DNA from: JAGWAJ01 sp026707615
GTDB lineage: Bacteria; Acidobacteriota; Vicinamibacteria; Vicinamibacterales; UBA8438
Direction of reading: 5' to 3'
Assembly: GCA_965207595.1 (NCBI GenBank)
Contig: CBDBMW010000009.1
Coordinates: 310,001-374,000 of the forward strand
DNA: 64,000 nt
A program made the position numbers and the translations under genes. Every line of letters starts with the position of its first letter. Positions within the stretch are counted from its first letter, which is position 1. Positions 39,590-50,456 of the stretch are shown here, piece after piece. Under the pieces are notes generated by a model, which saw nothing but the letters and a program-made list of their open reading frames with translations, was not told the DNA's origin and did not search any database.

Positions 39590-40768
39590 TCAAGTGCGCA
39601 TGGCCGAGTAGACCGCCCGGTGCGCGCTGACGAGGAGCCGCATCGCCTCGCGATTGGGCTCGAGCGACCACACGCCTCGTTCGGACGTCCCACCGAGGGC
39701 GATGCCGTCGCGACGGGGCTGCATGTGGATGCCGAGCACACCGGGCGGAGCTTCGGGAAGCTCGCCCGAAATGCCGTAGTCGACCTCGTCCTGGGGCACG
39801 AGCACGGTGAGCTGTCCCTTGAGCGGCAGCAGGTCGCGGTCGCCGAACAGCTCGCCCGCGCCCAGCCCGGTGCAGTTGACGACCAGCGGCTCGTCCAGCG
39901 CCGCCAGCTCGCGCGGCTCGCTGAACCTGCGGATCTCGATGCGCCCCCCGAAGACGATGAAGTCGCGCACCAGCGCGTCGAGGTAGATGGACGGCTCGAT
40001 GCGCAGGTGGTTGCGCCGGATCGCGTAGCGGGAGCCGAACGGATGCTCTCCGGGTCCCAGCGCGACCCGTCCCGTGCGCAGGCGGGCGGGAAGCAGCGGC
40101 TCTTCGTCTTCCTCCCCGGAATCGCCCCCGGCGGCACTCGGGAGCGTGTCGCGGAGACCGTAGCGGTCGATCCAGGACACGCCGAACCCCTTCCCCACCA
40201 ACTGCTGCAGCTCGCGGTAGGCAACCTCGGCCGCTTCGCGGAACTGGGCGTCCCAGGCGGGCGTCCTCAGCTCGTCGTCGACGAGTCCCGCGGTGGGCGT
40301 GAATCCCGCGAACGACATGTTCGAGGTCGTGTCCGGGGGGGCCGACGCGGCGTAGATGGTCACCGCGAATCCACGCCGCTGAAGCTGGCGCGCGGCGGCG
40401 AGGCCCACCGCACCGCAGCCGACGACCGCCGCCCGGCGACCGTCGTGGCCGAGGGCCATCTCGGCCGCCATCCGCCCCGTGCCCCAGGAGAGGGACATGC
40501 CGGCGCCGCCGTGGCCGTAGTTGTGGATCACCGTCGTGTCGTCGAGCCGGTCGGCGCGCAACACGAAGCCGGAGGGGCGGTGCGGGCGCAGCCCGACCGT
40601 GGTGCGGATGATCCGGTCCCACTCGGCGCGCACGGGCGCGAGCCGAAGCGCCCGTGACGGCCGTGCAGGTGCCGGCCGCGCAGGTGCCGGCCGCGTCGAG
40701 CAGGCGCCCAGGCCAGCTCCCAGCAGGCCCATGCCGGCCAGCGTCAAGAGCGTTCTTCGGTCCATCAT
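39590..40768 (-). CDS. D-amino-acid oxidase-like FAD lipoprotein, circularly permuted
   Basis: 392 residues; 'MMDRRTLLTLAGMGLLGAGLGAC' is an export signal with lipobox L-G-A-C (Cys23). Motif order is unusual. The segment that closes normal D-amino-acid oxidases, 'RTTVGLRPHRPSGFVLRA' plus 'VIHNYGHGGAGMSLSWG', comes first (about 54-96). The FAD Rossmann motif 'AAVVGCGAVGLAAARQLQRRGFAVTIYA' follows (about 113-140), then 'TSNMSFAGFTPT', 'VVNCTGLGAGELFGD', and the protein ends after 'DGIALGGTSERG'. The domain is therefore permuted relative to the classical enzyme. All FAD-contact motifs remain, so it is probably active as a periplasmic deaminating oxidase. Confidence 0.8.
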   Translation of the reverse strand: MMDRRTLLTLAGMGLLGAGLGACSTRPAPARPAPARPSRALRLAPVRAEWDRIIRTTVGLRPHRPSGFVLRADRLDDTTVIHNYGHGGAGMSLSWGTGRMAAEMALGHDGRRAAVVGCGAVGLAAARQLQRRGFAVTIYAASAPPDTTSNMSFAGFTPTAGLVDDELRTPAWDAQFREAAEVAYRELQQLVGKGFGVSWIDRYGLRDTLPSAAGGDSGEEDEEPLLPARLRTGRVALGPGEHPFGSRYAIRRNHLRIEPSIYLDALVRDFIVFGGRIEIRRFSEPRELAALDEPLVVNCTGLGAGELFGDRDLLPLKGQLTVLVPQDEVDYGISGELPEAPPGVLGIHMQPRRDGIALGGTSERGVWSLEPNREAMRLLVSAHRAVYSAMRT

Positions 40769-40899
40769 CGTCTCCCGAGTCCGACAATAGCAGACGGGCG
40801 GCGCGGCCAGAACGGGCGCTGTTTCGGTGCCGGACCGCAGAGCCGGAAGGGGTGCGCGCCAAGTTGACGCCGCTCCGGTAGCGAACTAGGATTCAAGTC

Positions 40900-41157
40900 A
40901 TGATTCGGCTCAACATGCACGAGGCGAAGACGCACCTTTCGCGATACGTCGCCCAGCTTCAGGAAGGCGAGACGATCGTGCTCTGCCGTCGCAACGAGCC
41001 GGTCGCCGAAATCCGGGCCCTGCCCCGGGTGCGCATGAAGCGGCGGCCGTTCGGCCTGGCTCGCGGCCAGTTCAACGTACCCGACTCCTTCTTGGCGCCG
41101 CTGCCCGACGACATCCTGGACGCGTTCCAGAAGGGACCGATGTTTCCGGAGGAATGA
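40900..41157 (+). CDS. Type II antitoxin, Phd/YefM family
   Basis: 85 residues from ATG 40900. 'MIRLNMHEAKTHLSRYVAQLQEGETIVLCRRNEPVAEI' is the Phd/YefM DNA-binding domain; the C-terminal part 'FNVPDSFLAPLPDDILDAFQ' should wrap the toxin. The stop overlaps the start of the PIN toxin by 4 bp (ATGA). The pair is expected to repress its own promoter. Confidence 0.88.
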   Translation: MIRLNMHEAKTHLSRYVAQLQEGETIVLCRRNEPVAEIRALPRVRMKRRPFGLARGQFNVPDSFLAPLPDDILDAFQKGPMFPEE

Positions 41158-41540
41158 GGCTCCTCCTCGACACCTGCACGTTCCTCTGGTGGTCCGCGGG
41201 AGACCGCCGGGTCCCCAAGGCGGTCCGCTCCGCGGTGTCCGATCCCGCACACGAGGTGTACGTGAGCACGGCCTCGGTCTGGGAGGTCATGATCAAGTAC
41301 CAGGTCGGGCGACTCCCTCTGCCACAGTCGCCGGAGCGGTTCCTGCGAGAGCAGAGGGAGCGCCACGGGTTTCTGAACCTGCCGATCGACGAGGCCAGCG
41401 TGCTGCAGTTGCCCCGCCTGCCCCCGCTGCACAAGGACCCGTTCGACCGGGTGCTCGTGTGCCAGGCGATAGAGCACGGCCTGACCCTGGTCACGCCCGA
41501 CCCCCTGATTGCGCAGTACCCGGTGCGGATCTCCTGGTAG
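41154..41540 (+). CDS. vapC: PIN-domain toxin (VapC type)
   Basis: 128 residues; ATG 41154 overlaps the antitoxin stop. The PIN catalytic acids are visible: D6 ('MRLLLDTCTFLWW'), E44 ('TASVWEVMIKY'), D95/D98 ('HKDPFDRVLVCQA') and D116 ('LVTPDPLI'). This is the YPV/'DTCTFLWW' subgroup of PIN RNases that pairs with Phd-type antitoxins and cuts tRNA or rRNA. The set of acidic residues is complete. Confidence 0.88.
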   Translation: MRLLLDTCTFLWWSAGDRRVPKAVRSAVSDPAHEVYVSTASVWEVMIKYQVGRLPLPQSPERFLREQRERHGFLNLPIDEASVLQLPRLPPLHKDPFDRVLVCQAIEHGLTLVTPDPLIAQYPVRISW

Positions 41541-41701
41541 ACGTTCCCGCCCCGCCGGCGATCTCGCTGAAGGTCGGCTCAAGGCTACGTCCAGCCCAAC
41601 ATCGGCCCTCACCGGTGCCCGCTCGTCGCTCTCGAGCAGCGTCGGCATGGGTCCGGCGCGGTACAGTCCCGGCTCCTGCATCCCGTGCGTCCGGGGTCCC
41701 T
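41541..41701. other. Intergenic, nothing recognised
   Basis: No gene or known element between the VapC gene and the iteron block. Confidence 0.4.
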
Positions 41702-41793
41702 GATGGATAGTATCGTAGATTCCAGATCAACAGTAGCCTATCAATGCGATGGATTGTATCGTATTGACACGATGGACTGTAGCGTAGCCAGGT
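41702..41793 (+). repeat. Four 23-bp iterons directly upstream of the DUF4143 ATPase gene
   Basis: Direct repeats begin at 41702, 41725, 41748 and 41771, an exact 23-bp period. The 16-bp core is GATGGAYWGTAKCGTA in copies 1, 3 and 4; copy 2 keeps 11 of 16. The last unit ends 2 bp before the ATG at 41795. The block is AT-rich in a GC-rich setting, so it may include the promoter and bind the neighbouring gene's product. Role inferred. Confidence 0.7.
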
Positions 41794-41794
41794 C

Positions 41795-43087
41795 ATGAGA
41801 GCTCGCATCGAGGCGGAGAGCTATCGGCCGAGGATCGTCGACACCGAGCTGAACGAGCTGCTGGCGGACCTTCCCGCGGTCAGCATCGAAGGGCCCAAGG
41901 GCGTCGGCAAGACGGAGACGGCGCGCCAACGGGCGACTACCCGCTACGAGCTGGATCGACCCGGCGCGTCCGAGCTGATCGAGGCCGACCCCGATCGACT
42001 CGTGCGCGGCGCCGAACCCATCCTCATCGACGAGTGGCAGCGCTATCCCCCTTCCTGGGATCTGGTCCGCCGGGCGGTGGATGCGGAGCGCAGGCCCGGG
42101 CGCTTCCTCCTCACCGGATCGGCCTCGGACGACTTCGCGGGAACCCATTCCGGAGCCGGGCGCATCATCACCATGAGGATGCGGCCGTTGTCGCTTGCCG
42201 AACGCGGCGTGGACACGCCGTCCGTGAGCCTGGCGGAGCTGCTCACGGGCGCTCGGCCGGCGATCACCGGCCGCACCGACGTCACCCTGGACCGCTACGT
42301 CGACGAGATCGTGGCCGGCGGATTCCCCGGAATGCACGGCGGCTCGGGCCGCGCACGGCGGGCGGAGCTGGACGGCTACATCGCCCGCATCGTCGACCGC
42401 GAGCTTCCCGAACAGGGCGTGCGCACCCGCAATCCCGCGACGCTGCGGCGCTGGCTGCGGGCCTGCGCCGCCGCCACCTCCACCACCGCCAGCTACGATC
42501 GGATCCGCGACGCCTCCACCGCCGGCGAGGGGGACAAGCCCGCCCGCTCCACCACCCGCCCCTACCGCGACACGCTGGAGCGCCTCGGCATCCTCGACCC
42601 GGTCTTCGCGTGGCTGCCGGGCGGCGGACACCTGTCGCGGCTGAACGTCGCGCCCAAGCACCACCTCGCCGATCCCGCGCTGGCCGCGCGGCTGCTGGGC
42701 ATGGACGCCGGCGCCCTGCTCGAGCCCCGCCCGGCGGTCCCCGCGATCCCTCGCGACGGCACCCTGCTGGGCGCGCTCTTCGAATCGCTCTTCACCCAGA
42801 GCCTGCGGGTCTACGCCCAGGCCGCGGAAGCCGACGTGAACCACCTGCGGACCTGGGGCGGCGACCTCGAAGTGGACCTCGTCGTCGTGCGCGGCGACCA
42901 GCGCGTGGTCGCCGTCGAGGTGAAGCTCAAGGCCGTGGTAGACGACCGCGACGTGAGGCAACTGCGCCGCCTCGCCGACCGCATCGGCGCCCAACTGCTC
43001 GACGCCGTGATCGTCACCACCGGCGCCGACGCCTACCGCCGCCGCGACGGCGTCGCCGTGATTCCAGCCAGCCTGCTCGGACCGTAG
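41795..43087 (+). CDS. AAA_14/DUF4143 family ATPase with C-terminal nuclease-like domain
   Basis: 430 residues from ATG 41795. P-loop 'AVSIEGPKGVGKTETARQRA' (about 29-48), Walker B 'PILIDEWQRYP', sensor 'RFLLTGSASDDF' with 'GAGRIITMRMRPLSLAERG', and the DUF4143 half 'LDGYIARIVDREL' and 'LGALFESLFTQSLRVYA'. The C-terminus 'GGDLEVDLVVVRGDQRVVAVEVKLKA' has D-x-D-x(n)-E-x-K spacing of a PD-(D/E)XK nuclease. It starts immediately after four iterons. ATPases of this class are frequent in variable regions; function unknown. Confidence 0.85.
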   Translation: MRARIEAESYRPRIVDTELNELLADLPAVSIEGPKGVGKTETARQRATTRYELDRPGASELIEADPDRLVRGAEPILIDEWQRYPPSWDLVRRAVDAERRPGRFLLTGSASDDFAGTHSGAGRIITMRMRPLSLAERGVDTPSVSLAELLTGARPAITGRTDVTLDRYVDEIVAGGFPGMHGGSGRARRAELDGYIARIVDRELPEQGVRTRNPATLRRWLRACAAATSTTASYDRIRDASTAGEGDKPARSTTRPYRDTLERLGILDPVFAWLPGGGHLSRLNVAPKHHLADPALAARLLGMDAGALLEPRPAVPAIPRDGTLLGALFESLFTQSLRVYAQAAEADVNHLRTWGGDLEVDLVVVRGDQRVVAVEVKLKAVVDDRDVRQLRRLADRIGAQLLDAVIVTTGADAYRRRDGVAVIPASLLGP

Positions 43088-43167
43088 AGAGCCCGGGGCA
43101 TCCGCGCTCCAACCGATGCCCGTGCTATTCTGACCCGACAGAGTGACCGGACCTTTTGGAAGTGAGC

Positions 43168-43419
43168 ATGCGTGAGATACCGACAACCGAGGCCAAGTCG
43201 CGCTTCGCTGAGTTACTCCGGGCCGTCGAGTACGGGGAGTCGATAGCGATCACCCGCCACGGAAAGACGGTCGCGCATCTGATTCCGGCCGTCGACCACG
43301 AGCGCGCCTCGCAGGAGGAAGCCGTGGAACGCTTCCGTGCGTGGCGCCGGCAGCGGCCTCGTACCGGCATGACCAGGGAAGAGATTCTCGCTGCGCGGCA
43401 CGAGGGCCATCACCGGTGA
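43168..43419 (+). CDS. Type II antitoxin, Phd/YefM family
   Basis: ATG 43168 with 'ggaag' upstream gives 83 residues: 'MREIPTTEAKSRFAELLRAV' and 'ITRHGKTVAHLIPAVDH' are the Phd DNA-binding fold, and 'AVERFRAWRRQRPRTGMTREEILAARHEG' is the toxin-binding tail. Its TGA overlaps the GTG start of the downstream toxin (GTGA). Second Phd/VapC pair in the island, of a different subgroup from the one at 40900. Confidence 0.88.
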   Translation: MREIPTTEAKSRFAELLRAVEYGESIAITRHGKTVAHLIPAVDHERASQEEAVERFRAWRRQRPRTGMTREEILAARHEGHHR

Positions 43420-43835
43420 GTCGCTTCGTCCTCGACGCGTCCGTCGCAGGCGCATGGCTCCTCGAAGACGAGGACGACCCGGTTGCGAATGCGGCCATGT
43501 CACGGCTCGCGACCGGATTTGCGCTAGTGCCGCAGCTCTGGCACCTGGAGGTGCGCAATACACTGTTTGTCGCGGAGCGGCGTGGGCGCATGGCTGCGCC
43601 GGCGCTCGATGCCGGCCTGCGTCGAGTCGCCGAATTGCCGATACGAACAGATTCCGAACCTGATCTTGGGGCCGTGCTCACACTCGCCAGGCGACGCCGC
43701 CTGCCGATCTACGACGCCCTCTACCTCGAATTGGCCCTGCGAGCCGACGCCCCGCTCGCTACGGTCGACCGAGCGCTGGTGAGCGCCGCGATGGCCGAGG
43801 AGTGCCCGCTGATCGCCTCGCCCGCCAGTCTGTGA
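43416..43835 (+). CDS. vapC: PIN-domain toxin (VapC type)
   Basis: GTG 43416 overlapping the antitoxin stop; 139 residues. Catalytic acids: D7 in 'SRFVLDASVAGAWLL', E45 in 'LWHLEVRNTL', D100 in 'LPIYDALYLELALRA' and D118 in 'LATVDRALV'. An earlier in-frame start at 43341 lies within the antitoxin and is unlikely. Expected to be an RNase controlled by the Phd-type partner. Confidence 0.88.
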   Translation: MSRFVLDASVAGAWLLEDEDDPVANAAMSRLATGFALVPQLWHLEVRNTLFVAERRGRMAAPALDAGLRRVAELPIRTDSEPDLGAVLTLARRRRLPIYDALYLELALRADAPLATVDRALVSAAMAEECPLIASPASL

Positions 43836-44023
43836 TGGACTCATGCTTGCGGAGTGAATCGCCTGCGAGCACGCTTCACCTCGCGGCGGACCCGTCGGCG
43901 AACCGGAAGCCACACGCCGCGCCTCGACCGGTTTCGTGGGTCGTCTTACAGAGCCCGGAATGGCGCGCTGTCAGCGTGGCGTTCCACGACGATGCCATGC
44001 TCGATCCATGAGGCCTTCGCACA

Positions 44024-47000
44024 ATGACCGAGCCCTCACCACCGCAGATTCCCGAAGAGTTGCGTCCGTACCTCGACACGATCGCCGACCGCCTACTGTC
44101 AGGTCACGCCGCCGTCATGATCGGCGCCGGCTTCAGCAAGAACGCCGCACCGCCCGGCTCCCGTTCCGAGTTCCCCGACTGGTCCCAATTGGGCGACCGC
44201 TTCTATCAGAGGCTCCACGGCCACGTCCCTGGACCGAAAGACAGATACCTTCAGGTGCCTACGCTGGCACACCAGGTCGAAGCCGCCTTCGGCCGCCCGG
44301 CCCTCGACCGCATGCTACTCGACGCCATCCCCGACCTGCAGCACGAACCTTCGCCCCTTCACGCGGCCCTGCTCGATCTGCCCTGGTCCGACGTCTTCAC
44401 GACGAACTATGACACGCTCCTGGAACGCGCCCGCCGTTCGGTCATCTCCCAGCGGTACGACGTCGTCCTCAAGCCCGACGACCTGGGTCACTCGAATCGG
44501 CCGCGCATCGTCAAGCTCCATGGGAGCCTACCCTCCGAGCGTCCCTTCATCATCACCGACGAAGACTACCGGCGATATCCGCAGGACTTCGCACCCTTCG
44601 TGAACGCCGTTCGCCAGACCCTGCTGGAGAACACACTCTGCCTGGTCGGCTTCTCCGGCGACGATCCCAACTTCCTGCAGTGGGTCGGTTGGATTCGCGA
44701 CAACCTCGGTCCCCAGAATGTACCGAGGATGTACCTCGTCGGCGTGCTCGACCTATCCCCATCCCAGAGGACGCTACTCGAACAACGCAGCATCATCCCC
44801 GTCGACCTGTCCGAGTGCCCCGGCAATGCCGGCGACCACCATCAGGCCCTTCGTCGTTTTCTCGACTACCTCGAATCCCGTCGCGCCGGCGACAGCCAAC
44901 TCGACTGGCCGGAGGCCCGCCCCGAAACCCGTTCGGACGATACTCGAGACGTTCGGCAGCTGGTCGACCTCTGGCGGGACCAGCGTCGCCGCTACCCCGG
45001 CTGGGTCGTTCTTCCTGAGGACCTGCGTCGCTCCCTCTGGCGGGGAACAAGCCACTGGACCCGCGAAATGCCCGCCGGGGATACTCTTCCCGGCACTCTC
45101 GATCTCGAGTTCGCCTTCGAGCTCACGTGGCGGATGGACAAGTGCTTGTGCCCCATCTTCGACAACCAAGTGCAGTTCCTCGAAGCCACGACCGACCGTT
45201 ACTGGCCGCTCGCGGACCCGGACGCATCACTCGAATCCCTGCCCCCGAACGGTACCGGAGCCGACGCGACGACACTCACCTCCCCTGCCATCCGACGAAG
45301 GTGCCATTACGTCCTCCTGTCGTTGTTGCGCTACTACCGCGAAGAGGGCCTGTCAGCCAAGTGGAACGATGCCTGCACAAGGATACTCACGATACGACCC
45401 GTACTTTCTCCGGAAGACGAGGCCCGCTTCTGCTACGAACGAGCGCTGTTCGCCCTGTTCGCCCTAAGCCTCGAACAACTCAAGACTCGGCTCGCCGACT
45501 GGCCGCGCAACGACGCGCTTCCGTTCTGGACGGCCAAGAGGGCCGGCTTGCTTGCAGAGATCGGCCGCCTGACCGAAGCTCGCCGGCTTCTGGAGCATTC
45601 GCTCAGTGCCATTCGCGCCAAATTGAACCTGACCCCTACGAGGGAGGACTATACCCTGGTCTCCCAGGAGTCCTTCGTCATGTACCTGCTCCAGGCGGTA
45701 CGCCTGCCCTTGACTTTCACGACACCCGACGACTCCGACATTCGCCGGCAGCGCCACGAGTTTCGAGAACGTTGGCACGTTCTGAAGCAGTACAAGTGCG
45801 ACCCGTGGCAGGGAACTGGAGACCTTCGAGCACAGCCTGCAGCGTCCTCCGACAACGACACTCGACACCACCAAGAGACCCGCGTTCGACATTGGATGGT
45901 CTATCCGGACGAGCAACATGGGTCCGCGGAATACGGAAGCACTGGCCGCATACAACTTCCTGCGTTTCTGCGAGGACGCAGGGATTCCGTTTCGGTTGCC
46001 TGGCTGTACTATCGCTACCAAGACCGCGGCGGGAACGTTGAGGCGAATCGCCGAATACTCGTCCTACTGGGCCCTGGCCACGCTTGTGAGAATCGACGAC
46101 ACGAAAGCCGTCGATGAGATATTCGACCGGTTCTCTCTCGCCCGAATGAACACGCCAACCGTAGACGCGCTTATCGACCGCTACCTGGAATCACTTCGAC
46201 TCGCGGCTCCGGATATCACCGCCGGCGACCGCCGGCGCGGTGAGAACTTCGGCACTCTGCTCGCCGGCGTACTCCCGGAGATCCTGTCGAGATTGTGCTG
46301 CAAGTGCTCACCAAGTGCTCGGGAGAAACTACTCGACTGGCTCGTCGACGTCTACCGCTCCGACCACAAGTCGAACTACCGCGGGATCGGACACCTCATG
46401 CGACGGCTCCTTGAAGGAACCCCGGTTCCCGAACGCGTCGCCATGGTCGACACACTACTGCGGTTTCCGATCCCGACTGACCTCCATCCTCTGGAAGAGC
46501 GGGAGTACATAAACCCGTTCAGTGTCCTCGAACTTCCCAAGGAATCGTTAGACGCGGGCAGGTCGATAGCCGGCACATCGCTCAACGTCATGCTCGACGC
46601 GACGTTCTCCGACAATCCAAACGCACGACGCTGGTCCGTCGACACGCTGGGAAGACTGTATCAGGCACGGCTGTTGGACGAAGGGGCAGAGGCACGGTTT
46701 GCCGAAGGCTTGTGGAGCGACGTTGACGCGTTCGGTCTTCCTCGTGGCACCGACTACTATCAGTTTGTTTTCCTGTCTCTACCACACCCGGCCGGCACGG
46801 ATCCCGTTGCGTGTTTCATGCGGTACGTTCGCGGCGCGCGATTCCCGGCGCAGGAGAGCGAGACGAGTACGAAGATCGAAATGGGCGGCGGACAAACGGT
46901 CGGCCTTTGCCACAACCTTCTCGCGGCGACAGATCTCCGATGGTCGAAGAAGGATGCGCGCTCTCTCGTGCACCGACTCGTTCAGTGGTGGGATACTGAC

Positions 47001-47765
47001 AAGCTGCATTGGCGCAAGTGGCGTAGGGCGCCCGACAAGAGCTCGGCCGGCATTCGACACGCCCTCGGCGAACGACTGGCGGATCTCGTAATGACACTTG
47101 CGGCGATGGTCGTCAGACATCCCGGGTTGCTGGCTGACGACGACACACGGATTGGCGTGACCCGCGTCGCAGCCGAGTGCGCGGCGGCCAACGTACCGGC
47201 GCTACTCTTGGACGTGGCGCGCACCTACGCGCTGGAGTCATCACTTGATTCCGTGCTTCATCAGGTGGAAACGGCGATGGCGTCGCCGCGGAGGGGAGCC
47301 GTGATCGATGCGCTCCGGGCCATGGACTTGGTTTCGCGTCACATGGCGACGGAATCGGATGGCGAACACCTTACGCGGTTGTTGCGCACGGCAGGTCAGA
47401 TGATCCGGTGGCAACGCGGGACACTTCTGGGAGTTGCGCTCGGAGCGGTGGGCGATGCCGTCGGCAGGCACCCATGGGCTTTCGTGGATGATGTGGAGCG
47501 CTGGGTGCTGACGAGACTTGGTGATCTGGTGGCGGAGTCCACCGTGAAGAACGGCGACGAGCACCGAGGGAACGGAAGCGAATGGGACGTGTCGACAAAG
47601 CTGCTCTTGAGGCGGGCATCGGCGAGACTGGCGTACGGACTCTTCAAGCACTACCGGGCGCGCGGTGGCGAGATTCCCGAGTCCATCAGCGTCTGGCAGA
47701 CCGTCTGTCGATCAGACGACGAGTTCCTGGACATCAGGAACCAATGGCTCGCCCCTGAGCCGTGA
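44024..47765 (+). CDS. Large SIR2-domain defence protein, split by a frameshift near 45812
   Basis: The first frame (ATG 44024) encodes an N-terminal SIR2-like NADase core: 'AVMIGAGFSKNAAP' (31-43), 'WSDVFTTNYDTLLERA' (121-136), 'RIVKLHGSLP' (His166) and 'LVGFSGDDPNFLQW' (207-220). After residue ~596 ('KCDPW') it drifts into nonsense and ends at 46117. The neighbouring frame continues the protein: 'RELETFEHSLQRPP', 'TSNMGPRNTEALAAYNFLRF' and on to 47765. One extra base in 'GTGGCAGGGA' explains the break; the restored protein is about 1250 residues. N-terminal SIR2 plus a long helical C-terminal half recalls DSR1/DSR2-type anti-phage proteins, which deplete NAD+. GC is visibly lower than in flanking core genes, suggesting transfer. 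Confidence 0.8.
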
Positions 47766-47781
47766 GTGCGGATTCCGGACC

Positions 47782-47896
47782 AAATCGATCACCGATTCCG
47801 GAGCAAATCGATCACTGACTCCGATCCAAGTCGATCACTGATTCCGACGGAAATCGATCACCGACGCCGGTCGGAATCGATCGCCCGTCATCGGAG
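47782..47896 (+). repeat. Five 23-bp tandem repeats at the IS21 left end
   Basis: Units begin at 47782, 47805, 47828, 47851 and 47874 with core AAATCGATCACYGAYTCCG; the fifth keeps only GAATCGATC. A half unit (GATTCCGGACC) precedes the first at 47771. IS21 elements carry multiple transposase-binding repeats at their ends, which fits. Confidence 0.75.
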
Positions 47897-47979
47897 CTGA
47901 GCGGCGCGGGACAACCCGCCAGCCGTGCGACCCTCCGGGCTTTCCGAGGGGGTGGACGCTGGCGAACAGGAGGTTGTCC

Positions 47980-48594
47980 GTGCGCAAGATTCGAGACGTC
48001 CTGCGGCTGCGCTTCGCCGCCGCCTTGAGCGGCCGCGCGATCCCCCGCAGCCTGCGCGTGTCGCCGTCGACGGTCGAAGACTACGTGCGTCGCGCCGAGG
48101 TCGCCGGCCTGGGCTGGCCGGTCCCGGAGTCCGTCGACGACGCGGCGCTGGAGCGACGGCTGTTTCCGACGCCGCCGCCGAGCGGCACCTCGCGTCCGCT
48201 TCCGGCCTGGAGCGACGTCCACCAGGAGCTGCGGCGCAAGGGCGTGACGCTCTCGCTGCTGTGGCAGGAGTACAAGGCGACCCACCCGGAAGGACTGCAG
48301 TACAGCCGCTTCTGCGAGCAGTACCGGGCCTGGGCGGGCAAGCTCGACGTCGTGATGCGCCAGGAGCATCGCGCCGGCGAGCGGATGTTCGTCGACTACG
48401 CCGGCCAGACCGTGCCGGTCGTCGACCCGGAAACCGGCGAGCTGCGTCAGGCGCAGGTCTTCGTGGCCGTGCTCGGCGCGTCGAGCTACACGTTCGCGGA
48501 GGCGACCTGGACGCAGACCCTGCCGGACTGGACCGCGTCGCACGTCCGCGCCTTCGCCTTCTTCGATGGCTGTCCGGAGCTGGTCGTCTCCGAT
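47980..48594 (+). pseudogene. istA: IS21 transposase IstA, truncated
   Basis: GTG 47980 sits 6 nt after AGGAGG. The product begins with an HTH ('VRKIRDVLRLRFAAALSGRAIPRSL', 'SPSTVEDYVRRAEVAGL') and continues into the integrase core with the first catalytic Asp in 'RMFVDYAGQTVPVVD' and the strand up to the second, 'FFDGCPELVVSD'. Homology stops there. The frame stays open to 49173 only by reading HsdR DNA out of frame. A complete IstA is about 500 residues; roughly 205 remain. Confidence 0.85.
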
Positions 48595-48617
48595 TGTGTG
48601 TCGCGGAACACAATCGG
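48590..48617. repeat. Perfect 10-bp inverted repeat at the IS21/HsdR junction
   Basis: CCGATTGTGT (48590-48599) and ACACAATCGG (48608-48617) flank an 8-nt loop exactly where IstA homology ends. It may be the scar or hotspot of the rearrangement. Confidence 0.6.
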
Positions 48618-48639
48618 GGATCACGGGCGCCGGCGGCGC

Positions 48640-50452
<1,813 letters not shown>

Positions 50453-50456
<4 letters not shown>

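Larger units (their letters stand above)
47782..48594 (+). mobile_element. IS21-family element fragment (left end and 5' part of istA)
   Basis: Starts right after the SIR2 gene with tandem repeats of the IS21 end type and includes the 5' two thirds of istA's N-terminal half. It stops abruptly at about 48594 against HsdR sequence. istB, the rest of istA and the right end are missing, so the element cannot move by itself. Confidence 0.75.

Noticed and set aside
38335..40768. DAO fragment at 38335 as the displaced C-terminus of the permuted oxidase at 39590
   Set aside because: The fragment is sarcosine-oxidase-like and on the other strand, and the 39590 protein already carries its own C-terminal signature at the N-terminus.
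41702..47896. CRISPR array
   Set aside because: Both 23-bp repeat blocks are contiguous or degenerate tandem repeats without unique spacers, and no cas gene is present.
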